Below, piece by piece: positions 7,904 through 15,345 of a DNA stretch of 32,589 nucleotides. The notes under the pieces were generated by a model that worked only from the letters and a program-made list of their open reading frames with translations, was not told where the DNA came from and made no database searches. This DNA comes from TMED27 sp964350435 (lineage in GTDB: Bacteria > Pseudomonadota > Alphaproteobacteria > Micavibrionales > Micavibrionaceae). The stretch covers positions 1 to 32,589 of the forward strand of contig CAYGJS010000023.1 of assembly GCA_964350435.1 (NCBI GenBank), given 5' to 3'. A program made the translations under genes and the position numbers. Positions within the stretch are counted from its first letter, which is position 1, and each line of letters starts with the position of its first letter.

Positions 7904-7933
7904 TTGATATTATCGCAATGCAGCACAGATAAT
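7904..7933 (+). promoter_or_regulatory. Possible promoter with inverted repeat
   Basis: TTGATA (7904-7909) and GATAAT (7928-7933) are 18 bp apart. The arms ATATTATC (7907-7914) and GATAATAT (7928-7935) are perfectly inverted and overlap both boxes, which would suit a dimeric regulator. The gene downstream starts at 7996. Confidence 0.4.
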
Positions 7934-7936
7934 ATT

Positions 7937-7953
7937 TGCATGGCTGCCATGCA
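7937..7953. other. Perfect short hairpin in the leader
   Basis: TGCATGG (7937-7943) pairs with CCATGCA (7947-7953) around a 3-nt loop. There is no T-run after it, so it is not a convincing terminator. It would lie in the 5' leader of the gene at 7996. Confidence 0.5.
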
Positions 7954-7995
7954 TCATCTTAATTGTAATAAATTCATAAAAATAGGGAGTTGTTC

Positions 7996-8481
7996 ATGGC
8001 TGGTGCCGCATTGCAGATTGTTACAGAAAAAGTCGCATTAACAAAAAGCTCATTTCAACAGCGGTGGAGTGACGCTGCAGAAATTAGAGAGGCGGCTTCG
8101 CCTGTTTATGAAGCCAAGCCTGGATATCCAAATTATGAGCGGTTTTCAGAAATTGCCGAGGTTTTGACAACTCAAATGGAACTTGATGGTCCGTTTTCGC
8201 CGGGCGTAGTGGGTAATTTTCTGGGCGCGCTTGAGCAAAACCCTATCAGAGTTACTCAGGATGGGCCAGCGCTTACGGGGCTTGAAGTATCGCGAATGAC
8301 TGCAGATCAAGCGGCGTCACAAATTCTGCTCGCGGCCTCTAAGGATGATGGTTTGGCCAGTATTCTGGATGCGGGGCGCGAAGGGGTTCGCAATCAAATT
8401 ATGTTTCGAGAATGCGGATGGGTTGGTGATCAAGGTGCGCAGGATGATGCAGAATTGGAAACGATTGGTGCGCCTGCCTAA
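7996..8481 (+). CDS. Hypothetical protein (161 aa)
   Basis: Unrecognised. The ATG at 7996 has AGGGAG 6 nt upstream, so it is preferred over a TTG at 7990. The protein is soluble, acidic at the C-terminus, without signal peptide, membrane helix or cysteine motif; it looks largely helical (LTGLEVSRMTADQAASQILLAA). Its stop codon overlaps the stop of the convergent xerC gene by 4 bp (8478-8481). It has its own candidate promoter and appears monocistronic. Base composition is a little more AT-rich than the metabolic neighbours, which fits a lineage-specific gene. Confidence 0.65.
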   Translation: MAGAALQIVTEKVALTKSSFQQRWSDAAEIREAASPVYEAKPGYPNYERFSEIAEVLTTQMELDGPFSPGVVGNFLGALEQNPIRVTQDGPALTGLEVSRMTADQAASQILLAASKDDGLASILDAGREGVRNQIMFRECGWVGDQGAQDDAELETIGAPA

Positions 8482-9503
8482 TTTCTTGGATGCGCGGCTT
8501 TGTGGATGCGCATCAATTCTTCCATATTGACGTCTGTATAAAGCTGCGTGGTGCTGAGGGAGCTATGCCCCAGCAGTTCTTGAATTTCGCGCAAATTCGC
8601 CCCGTTTTGCAGCAGATGCGTTGCGAAGCTGTGGCGGAGCGCGTGTGGGGTTACGTTTTCGGCCAGTCCTAATGCCTTTCGCAGGGTTCTCATAGATTTT
8701 TGCGCTACGCCTTGGTTGAGTCTGCCGCCGCGCGCGCCGATGAAGATCGGGCTATCGTCACTGCGAGGCGTGTCGCGACGAAGCAGTCCATCTTTTGATT
8801 TTTCCGATGGATTGCTTCGCTGTGCTCGCAATGACGTGTGAAATGGAGAAAGCTCCAAATAGGCGTCCAGAGTCGCTTCAACTATCGGAATCACGGGCAC
8901 TTGTCGCTCTTTGCTGCCTTTTCCCATGACGCGGATATACCCATCGCGCGGCATGTCTTTGATGCTCAGTTGCAGGGCTTCGTCGATCCGCAGGCCGCAA
9001 CCGTAAAGCAGGGTGAAAAGCGCACGATCGCGCTGGCCGACCCAGTTGTCTTTGACGAAAAGATCGGCGCTTTCGAGTATTCGCATGGCTTGGTTTTCGT
9101 GTATGGGGCGCGGGAGTTTGCGCGGGAGTTTCGGGCTGCGCAGTGTCGAAGCGGCGGCGTTGTGCATATATCCGTTTTTATCCAGCCAGCCGAGAAAGTT
9201 TTTAACGCCGGACAGGGATCGGGCGCGGCTGGCGTTGCCCGCACCCTCTATGGCTTTGGATGACATCCAGCTGCGGAAGTCGGTGATGTTTACGCTTGCC
9301 AGATCATCAAGGCCGGGGGCTTTGTTAAAATGCTGCGCGAGGAAGGTGAGAAAATGTGAAACATCCCCGCAATATGCGCGGTATGTGTGCTTGCTGACCC
9401 GTCTTTCATGCTGCAGATAATCCTGCCATTGCTGCAGCCGCGCGGAGAGATCGTCGGCGCATGATAAAAGCGTGAGAGATTTTATACCGGAAGGTTCAGC
9501 CAT
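8478..9503 (-). CDS. xerC: Tyrosine recombinase XerC with in-frame repeat insertion
   Basis: XerC with XerD resolves chromosome dimers at dif. The N-terminal SAM-like core-binding domain covers about 17-125. The catalytic domain has the full set: R172 (GCGLRIDEAL), K198 (GKGSKERQVP), H287 and R290 (HALRHSFATHLL), H313 (LGHSSLSTTQ) and nucleophile Y322 (LYT). At 341 residues it is about 30 longer than usual. The excess is residues 223-249 (SLRAQRSNP...), encoded by a family A repeat at 8756-8836 lying between the beta-hairpin lysine and the GARGGRL helix. All catalytic residues are intact. It overlaps the upstream DUF484 gene by 22 bp, the usual pairing. Confidence 0.93.
   Translation of the reverse strand: MAEPSGIKSLTLLSCADDLSARLQQWQDYLQHERRVSKHTYRAYCGDVSHFLTFLAQHFNKAPGLDDLASVNITDFRSWMSSKAIEGAGNASRARSLSGVKNFLGWLDKNGYMHNAAASTLRSPKLPRKLPRPIHENQAMRILESADLFVKDNWVGQRDRALFTLLYGCGLRIDEALQLSIKDMPRDGYIRVMGKGSKERQVPVIPIVEATLDAYLELSPFHTSLRAQRSNPSEKSKDGLLRRDTPRSDDSPIFIGARGGRLNQGVAQKSMRTLRKALGLAENVTPHALRHSFATHLLQNGANLREIQELLGHSSLSTTQLYTDVNMEELMRIHKAAHPRN
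8756..8836. repeat. Family A palindromic repeat inside xerC
   Basis: CGTCACTGCGAGGCG (from 8756) and GACGAAGCAGTCCATC face GATGGATTGCTTCGC and GCTCGCAATGACG (ending 8836). The length is 81 bp, exactly 27 codons, keeping xerC in frame and free of stops. Confidence 0.92.
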
Positions 9504-10219
9504 GTGCGGAAAGACCTTTCAATCACGCGGGCGAGGAAGAGGATCTGATCGGTGGCTTGGCCTTCGCCAAAGGTTTCGCCGTCCCGTGCGCCGAAGGCGA
9601 GAATGGCCGGGGGGGTCGTTTGCATTGTGCCTTGGCTGATGTCTATGCGCAGCAAAATTTGTGATTTCACAAGGGTTGCGCCGCCGCCATAGATGGCTTC
9701 GATGCCGCTGATATTGCTTTCCAGCATCACGGAATGGCCGTTCATCCAGCTGTCGACTGTGCCGGCAGGGACGATGCGGATGCCATTGGTTTGGATATGG
9801 GGAATGTCTTCGCCATCGGCCTCGACGATCAGAACGGCGATATCGACATCGAGGAATGTTGCAAGATCCATGGTGATGCAGTGGATGAATTCTTCGAAGC
9901 TGCGCGCTTCGAGAAGGTGCAATATCGCATCATGGATGCGCTGCTGGTTGTTCATATTGGCTCTGGAATTTTCGATCAGCTCGCGCTTGGTGGCGACTGC
10001 CGCTTCTTTATCGGCTTTCAGGCGATCAATCATATAGGTCTGGAAATTGGCGACCTCGCCGCGTTTTGGGCGCTTTTTTTCGGGGATCAATAGCTCCAGC
10101 GCGTCGGGGTTTTGATCCAGAAAGTTCGGATTGTCTTTCAGGAAGGCGAGGACATCGTCTTTTGTAATCATGATTTTTTCTTGGGGTTTAGCAAGCGTTT
10201 CGGTAAGAGCATCAGACAT
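9482..10219 (-). CDS. DUF484 family protein
   Basis: This matches the DUF484 family, a GAF-like protein almost always found next to xerC; its function is unknown. The start is taken as the ATG at 10219 (MSDALTETLAKP); the frame stays open to 10375, but those residues are hydrophobic and not family-like. The N-terminus has VLAFLKDNPNFLDQNPD, the hallmark of the family, then a coiled segment (about 45-85) and a GAF-like region with AVLIVEADGE and ILLRIDISQG. It ends inside the xerC start region (22-bp overlap), indicating translational coupling. Confidence 0.88.
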   Translation of the reverse strand: MSDALTETLAKPQEKIMITKDDVLAFLKDNPNFLDQNPDALELLIPEKKRPKRGEVANFQTYMIDRLKADKEAAVATKRELIENSRANMNNQQRIHDAILHLLEARSFEEFIHCITMDLATFLDVDIAVLIVEADGEDIPHIQTNGIRIVPAGTVDSWMNGHSVMLESNISGIEAIYGGGATLVKSQILLRIDISQGTMQTTPPAILAFGARDGETFGEGQATDQILFLARVIERSFRTWLNLPV

Positions 10220-10286
10220 TCGAATATAATAGCATAAAGCTGGGAATGTGAGAATATGTTTACGGGCAATAAAGACGTTAAAAAGA

Positions 10287-10315
10287 TTTACATAATATTT
10301 ATGGTGTGGTATTAA
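10287..10315 (+). promoter_or_regulatory. Probable promoter for the HAD gene
   Basis: TTTACA (10287-10292) and TATTAA (10310-10315) are 17 bp apart in an AT-rich divergent gap, about 26 bp before the start codon at 10341. Confidence 0.45.
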
Positions 10316-10340
10316 TATAAAAAATAATGAGTAAAACTTT

Positions 10341-11000
10341 ATGAGTGCATCGCTAACAGTTACTTTTGATCTCACGGGAACGTTGACAAACCATACCAGT
10401 GATTTTTCTGCGTTTATGGCAGATCGGGCTGAAATGACCAGTTCACGGGTTTTGTCTGCGGGACATAGTCTTTTTGAGGTCCTGCGAGGTGTAAAGCGCT
10501 CTTTTAGTGATGTTCCCGTTATCCCGCCAGCGTTTAAGAAAGCCGTGATTGATCGTATTTCGCCGCTTCGTCCTTCTGCTCATGATGTTTTAGCGGATAT
10601 TAGAGCGCGAGGTGCGCGCGTTGTCCTGCTTTCTAATGATCCGAAGGGGGCATTGGGTGAGCGTGTTCTGCGTTATAATGGCTTATTTGATAAGTTTGAT
10701 TCTGTTGTTTTTCCTGAGGATGTTCATGGTTTCAAAAAACCTGATCCGTCAGGATTGCTGCGGATTATAAGTGAGCGTCAAGACCCGCAAGGGGTTGTGA
10801 TTATGGTTGGTGATAAGGCCAGCGACATGCAGGCGGCTGATAATGCAGAGCGCGCGAGCGGCGTGCATGTGTTCCGTGTAGCGATAGGTCAGGATAGTTC
10901 CGCTGCTGCGTATATTCGCGAAGATGGTCGGGGCGTTGTGCTTAACCGTCTACGCGAACTTTCAGATGTTGTTGATGCTGTTTCCTGCTCAATATCTTAA
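10341..11000 (+). CDS. HAD-superfamily hydrolase-like protein
   Basis: A haloacid-dehalogenase fold protein of 219 residues. Motif I is DLTGTLT with nucleophile D10; motif II is LLSND (S98, N99); motif III is the lysine in FKKPD (132-133); motif IV is VGDKASDMQAA with D158 and D162. The cap (about 15-80) is helical, as in subfamily I. The second aspartate of the usual DxD motif is replaced by T12, the pattern of P-type ATPases rather than phosphatases, so substrate and reaction are uncertain. It stands alone with its own promoter and ends 7 bp from the convergent fsa gene. Confidence 0.82.
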   Translation: MSASLTVTFDLTGTLTNHTSDFSAFMADRAEMTSSRVLSAGHSLFEVLRGVKRSFSDVPVIPPAFKKAVIDRISPLRPSAHDVLADIRARGARVVLLSNDPKGALGERVLRYNGLFDKFDSVVFPEDVHGFKKPDPSGLLRIISERQDPQGVVIMVGDKASDMQAADNAERASGVHVFRVAIGQDSSAAAYIREDGRGVVLNRLRELSDVVDAVSCSIS

Positions 11001-11007
11001 GACATTT

Positions 11008-11664
11008 TTACAAAATGCTTTGCCCTGTCTTTTTCCAGTCTTCAACAAAGGCTTCCAGACCGCTGGCGGTCAGCGGATGTTTATAAAGCTGGCGGATGAC
11101 GGATGGCGGGGCGGTCATCACATGCGCGCCCATCTTTGCGCTGTCGACGATATGGAGCGGATTGCGGATGGAGGCGACCAGAACTTCGGTGTCAAATTGC
11201 GGGTAGTTATCATAGATGCGCACGATATCGGAAATCAGCTGCAGGCCATCATGGGAGATATCATCAAGCCTGCCCACGAAGGGAGAAACAAAGCTCGCAC
11301 CCGCTTTGGCGGCCAGAATTGCTTGCGCGGCGGAGAAACACAGCGTCACATTGACCATCGTGCCGTCATCGGACAGGTCTTTACACACCCGCAAGCCGTC
11401 TTCGGTCAGCGGCACTTTGACGGCGATATTATCGCCCCATTTGCGGATGATTTCGGCTTCCTTGCGCATAGTGGCGTAATCGGTTGCGGCGACTTCGGCG
11501 GATACGGGGCCGTCAACGATTTTACAGATGGCCTGAATAACTTCTTTGAAATCACGGCCAGATTTGGCAATCAATGACGGGTTGGTGGTTACGCCGTCAA
11601 CCATGCCTGTGGCGGCGAGGGATTTGATTTCGTCAATATCACCAGTGTCGACAAAGAATTTCAT
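11008..11664 (-). CDS. fsa: Transaldolase / fructose-6-phosphate aldolase-like protein
   Basis: A short (218 aa) class I aldolase of the TalC/FSA type. It likely transfers dihydroxyacetone units in the non-oxidative pentose phosphate pathway. Seen are FFVDTGDIDEIK, GVTTNPSLIAKSG, the Schiff-base lysine K83 in NIAVKVPLT, NVTLCFSAAQAILAAKAGA and SPFVGRLDDI. Sequence alone does not separate true transaldolase from F6P aldolase. Genes of this type often lie between xerC/DUF484 and priA in alphaproteobacteria, as here. Confidence 0.9.
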   Translation of the reverse strand: MKFFVDTGDIDEIKSLAATGMVDGVTTNPSLIAKSGRDFKEVIQAICKIVDGPVSAEVAATDYATMRKEAEIIRKWGDNIAVKVPLTEDGLRVCKDLSDDGTMVNVTLCFSAAQAILAAKAGASFVSPFVGRLDDISHDGLQLISDIVRIYDNYPQFDTEVLVASIRNPLHIVDSAKMGAHVMTAPPSVIRQLYKHPLTASGLEAFVEDWKKTGQSIL

Positions 11665-11679
11665 GCTTGTTTTCCTTTT

Positions 11680-11750
11680 GCTGTTTCAGGGCGTTGCTTC
11701 GCTCCTCAAATATTAAAATATTCGTCGTCGCTTGCGCCTGCTGAGACAGC
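11680..11750. repeat. Imperfect inverted repeat upstream of fsa
   Basis: GCTGTTTCAG (11680-11689) and CTGAGACAGC (11741-11750) are inverted with 9 of 10 bases matching. Between them lie GTTGCTTCGCTCCTC and a second inner dyad around AAATATTAAAATATT. It may be a degenerate palindromic element; it lies in the 201-bp gap between fsa and the oxidase gene, in the fsa leader. Confidence 0.45.
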
Positions 11751-11865
11751 AAAATCAAGAGACGAGGGAATTTGTAAGGTTTTTAGCACAAAATTTGTGG
11801 CTATCACAGAGGTTTTGCCCAAAAGTTCTGCGCTTTCTTTACGGGTTGTATGCTAGCCTATTTGT

Positions 11866-12804
11866 ATGAAAATCGGAATACTCGGCGGGGGAATTATTGG
11901 TCTGACTACGGGCGTTGTGCTGAGCGAGGCGGGGCATGATGTGCACGTGATGACACGGGAGCCGATCGAGGCGGTCACCAGCTACGCCGCAGGGGCGACG
12001 AATTATCCTTTCGGATGCGAGGAAAGCCCGCGGGTTCTTGATTGGGTGGATGAAAATGTGCGGGTTTTGGCGGGGCTGCTCGATGTTCCCGCGGCGGGCG
12101 TGTTCCAGACTCGGTGGAAGAAGCTCTCTGAGCAGTCCTCATGTGATCGCCCCTATTGGCTGGAGCGCATGCAGGACGGGCGAATTTTGGGCGCGGATGA
12201 AATCCCCGCGCCATATCGCAGCGGGATCGGGGCTTCGCTTTATGTGATGGCGGTAGATGTTTACGTGGCCTATATGCGGGCGCGGTTTGCGGATGCTGGC
12301 GGGGTTTATGAGATTGCGGAGGTGGCTTCGCCGGGCGCGATTGCCGCGGATTATGATGCGCTGGTCAATGCGACGGGCATTTATGCGCGGGATTATGTTG
12401 GGGATGAGGCGCTGTATCCCGCGCGCGGGCAATCGGTGATTGTCAGGAATCCCGGCGTAAAAGGGCATACCGCGCTGTTTGACAAGAAATTCTATCTGTA
12501 TCCGCGCGGGGATCAGGTGTTGATCGGCGGGTCGTTTGATGTGGGGGAATGGGATCGCACGCCTGATGCGGCGCTCACGGCGGAGATTTTGGCATGGGCG
12601 GGGGAGTTTGAGCCGTTGCTTCGCAATCCTGAAATCCTTGATGTGCGGGTGGGTTTGCGGCCTATGCGTGAAACCGTGCGGCTGGAGCGTGAGGATTTGC
12701 CCTGCGGCACGCCGCTCATCCATAATTATGGGCATGGCGGCGCGGGGTATACGCTTTCATGGGGATGCGCTTCCGAGGTTCTCAAGATGATCGAAACCTT
12801 GTAA
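11866..12804 (+). CDS. D-amino-acid oxidase-like FAD-dependent oxidoreductase
   Basis: A DAO-family flavoenzyme of 312 residues. The N-terminal dinucleotide fold is GILGGGIIGLTTGVVL, followed by VNATGIYARDYVGD and YPARGQSV. The substrate side has VGLRPMRETVRLERE (R265 and R268 are candidates for carboxylate binding) and the C-terminal FAD motif HNYGHGGAGYTLSWG. This is closest to true D-amino-acid oxidase rather than glycine oxidase. The likely reaction is D-amino acid + O2 to 2-oxo acid, ammonia and H2O2; the substrate is not provable here. It ends 10 bp before priA and is probably co-transcribed with it. Confidence 0.87.
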   Translation: MKIGILGGGIIGLTTGVVLSEAGHDVHVMTREPIEAVTSYAAGATNYPFGCEESPRVLDWVDENVRVLAGLLDVPAAGVFQTRWKKLSEQSSCDRPYWLERMQDGRILGADEIPAPYRSGIGASLYVMAVDVYVAYMRARFADAGGVYEIAEVASPGAIAADYDALVNATGIYARDYVGDEALYPARGQSVIVRNPGVKGHTALFDKKFYLYPRGDQVLIGGSFDVGEWDRTPDAALTAEILAWAGEFEPLLRNPEILDVRVGLRPMRETVRLEREDLPCGTPLIHNYGHGGAGYTLSWGCASEVLKMIETL

Positions 12805-12814
12805 CCTTTCGCTT

Positions 12815-15281
12815 ATGAATCACGCTGCCTCCGTTCTTGTCCCGTATCCGGTTGATAAAGCCTATGATTATCTGGTGCCGGAAGGTCTGGAGGTCGAGGC
12901 GGGGGATTATGTTCTTGTGCCTTTGAGCGGGCGCGAGGTTGCAGGCGTTGTCTGGGGCGAGGCCGCAGGCGATGTTAATCCCGCCAAGCTCAAATCCATC
13001 ATCATGAAATACTCGATGCCGCCGATGCCCGAGGTTATGCGGCGTTTTATTGATTGGGTCGGCGAATATTCGATGACGCCCAAGGGCTTTGTTTTGAAGA
13101 TGGCCTTGTCTGCGCCTTCGGGTTTGACCGCGCCGAAACCTGCCAAGGGGTATGCGTCATTGCGAGCGGAGCGAAGCAATCCTGAGATTGCCGCGTCGGC
13201 TCAAAAGCCTCCTCGCAATGACGGTTTAAAGCTGACGGACAAGCAGCAGGCGGTTATGGATTTGCTGGCTGATGGTCAAGCTCGGATTGCCGCCGAGATT
13301 GCGGCGCAAGCGGGGGTGAGTGTAGGCGTTGTTAAGGGTTTGGTCGATAAAGGCCTTGTGCATGAAACCGAGATTTTTAATCCCGCGCCATGCCGAAAGC
13401 CCAATGCGGCGGGGCAGGGGGCGTCCTTATCCGAAGCGCAGGACAGCGTGGCGGAGCATTTGAAATCTATGGTTCTCCTTTCCCTAAAAGGAGAGGGGGG
13501 AGGTCAGGCAGAGTCTTTCCATCCCCACCCTAACCCTCCCCTTCAAAGGGGAGGGAATGGCGCGGCGCATGAAATGGGCGAAGAGGTTTTGGTCTCTCGC
13601 TCTCCCCTTCAACGGGGAGGGAATGGATTTAAAGCTGTTTTGCTGGACGGGGTGACGGGCGCGGGGAAGACGGAGGTGTATTTCGAAGCGGTGGCGGAGG
13701 CTCTTCGCGGGGATAAGCAGGTGCTGATCCTGCTGCCCGAGATTGCGCTGTCCAATGCGTTTCTGGATCGGTTTCAGGCGCGGTTTGGCTGCGCGCCTGC
13801 GCTTTGGCACTCCCATCTTTCGGCGGGGGCGCGAAACCGTGCGTGGCGGGGCGTGGCGAAGGGGCAGACGAAAGTCGTCGTCGGGGGCGCGCTCGGCTCT
13901 CTTTCTGCCCTATCAAAACCTCGGGCTGATCGTCGTCGATGAAGAACATGAGAGCGCGTATAAGCAAGAAGACGGGGTGATTTATCATGCCCGCGATATG
14001 GCGGTGGTGCGGGCCAATCTCGGCAAGTTTCCGATTGTTTTGGTGTCGGCGACGCCGTCGTTGGAGACCGTGCAAAACGCATGGAGCGGGCGGTATGAAC
14101 ACTTGCATTTGCCCGATCGTTTCGGCGGGGCGCGGATGCCGGATATTGAGTGCATTGATATGCGCGTGGATAAACCCGAATCCCAGCATTTTATTTCCCC
14201 GCCGCTTAAGGCTGCGATGATTGAAACGCTGGAGAAGGGGGAGCAGGTCTTACTCTTCCTCAATCGCCGCGGTTATGCGCCGCTGACGCTCTGCCGTGGC
14301 TGTGGTCACCGCATGGATTGTCCGCGCTGCACGGCGTGGCTGGTGGAGCATAAATCGGGCGGCCCGCCTTCGCAGGGCTACGCCTCGACAGGCAAGCTGC
14401 AATGCCATCATTGCGGGTTTTCAACGCGCGTGCCATCCGAATGCCCGCAATGCAATGCGAAGGAGAGTTTCGCGGCTTGCGGCCCGGGGGTGGAGCGGGT
14501 GTTTGAGGAGGCCAAAGCGTATTTCCCCGACGCGAATATTTTGATGCTGGCCTCCGATACGGCGGAGAACAACGAGGCTTTGCAGAAGATGCTTGCCGAT
14601 ATCCGCGAGGGGCGGGTCGATATCATCATCGGCACGCAGATTATCGCCAAGGGGCACCATTTTCCGAACCTGACGCTGGTAGGGGTTGTGGATGCGGATT
14701 TGGGTTTGGCGGGCGGGGAGCTTCGCGCGGCGGAGCGGTGTTATCAGCTTTTACACCAAGTCGCAGGGCGCGCAGGACGCGAGGAAAAGGATGGGCATCG
14801 GCGGGGCCGCGTGATGCTGCAGACCTATATGCCCGATCACCGCATTATGCAGGCGCTTTCGTCTTGTCAAAACAAGCATCCCCTCGGAGGAGGGGATCCC
14901 CGCCTGCGCGGGGATGCTGAAGAGGGTCGGATTTCAGGCCGAGACCATTTTTTGGAAGTTGAGGCGGCGGAGCGCGAAGCGGCGCACATGCCGCCCTATA
15001 CGCGCCTTGTCGGCATCATCGTTGCGGGGCGGGATGAGGGGCAAGTGATCGAGATTGCCAAGGCTCTGGGGCGCACAGCGCCGCAAGGCGAGAAGGTCAG
15101 CACCCTTGGCCCTGCGCCTGCGCCATTTGCAAGATTGCGCGGAAAATACCGCTATCGGCTTCTGGTTCAGGCCGATAAAAACATCCATATCCAAAAGACG
15201 ATTGCGGCTTGGGTGGCTTCGGTAAAATGCCCGTCTACGGTACGGATTTACATCGATATCGACCCGCAGAGTTTTCTTTAG
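12815..15281 (+). CDS. priA: Primosomal helicase PriA, interrupted by a +1 frameshift and carrying several repeat insertions
   Basis: PriA restarts stalled replication forks. Frame 1 (12815-13887) encodes the DNA-binding N-terminal domain and Walker A (DGVTGAGKTEVYFEA). The frame then changes within a run of five G at 13883-13887. The other frame continues ARSALFLPYQNLGLIVVDEEHESAYKQED (split across the shift), then the zinc-binding cysteines CRGC, CPRC, CHHC and CPQC, and helicase motifs to GRVMLQTYMPDH. Four G instead of five would restore a complete protein. Without the shift, frame 1 stops at 13940-13942. Three stop-free repeat blocks are inserted: family A at 13155-13223, family B at about 13472-13626, and family C at about 14864-14940. 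A further 13-residue excess (SGGPPSQGYASTG) sits in the zinc region. The shift may be a sequencing error or a true mutation. Confidence 0.9.
13155..13223. repeat. Family A palindromic repeat inside priA
   Basis: CGTCATTGCGAGCGGAGCG (from 13155) continues to GAAGCAATCC and ends with CTCGCAATGACG at 13223. The length is 69 bp, 23 codons, translated SLRAERSNP... in the same frame as the copy in xerC. Confidence 0.92.
13472..13626. repeat. Family B repeat cluster inside priA
   Basis: Three hairpins in a row: TCTCCTTT/AAAGGAGA (13474-13494), CCCTCCCC/GGGGAGGG (13534-13555) preceded by CCCCACCCTAA, and CTCCCC/GGGGAG (about 13602-13618). The last two units both end GGGGAGGGAATGG. The block is translated without a stop (HPHPNPPLQRGGNG and SPLQRGGNG) between the N-terminal domain and the Walker A strand. 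Confidence 0.88.
13883..13887 (+). other. Frameshift site in priA (G homopolymer)
   Basis: Upstream frame reads KVVVG; downstream frame reads ARSALFLPYQ. Removing one G from this run joins them exactly as in intact PriA proteins. Confidence 0.85.
14864..14940. repeat. Family C palindromic repeat inside priA
   Basis: Outer arms GCATCCCC (14876-14883) and GGGGATGC (14910-14917) enclose GGAGGAGGGGATCCCCGCC. Around it the frame reads CQNKHPLGGGDPRLRGD..., an addition between MQALSS and RDHFLEVEAAERE of the helicase. The edges are estimated from where PriA-like sequence stops and resumes. Confidence 0.82.
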
Positions 15282-15345
15282 GGCTTTCGCTCTGGCTTTG
15301 CAGAGCTTCGCATTTACAGGCGGGGTGAAGATATTTGCATGCTGT

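Noticed and set aside
8478..9503. Integrase of a genomic island
   Set aside because: Pairing and overlap with the DUF484 gene and full XerC features indicate the housekeeping recombinase.
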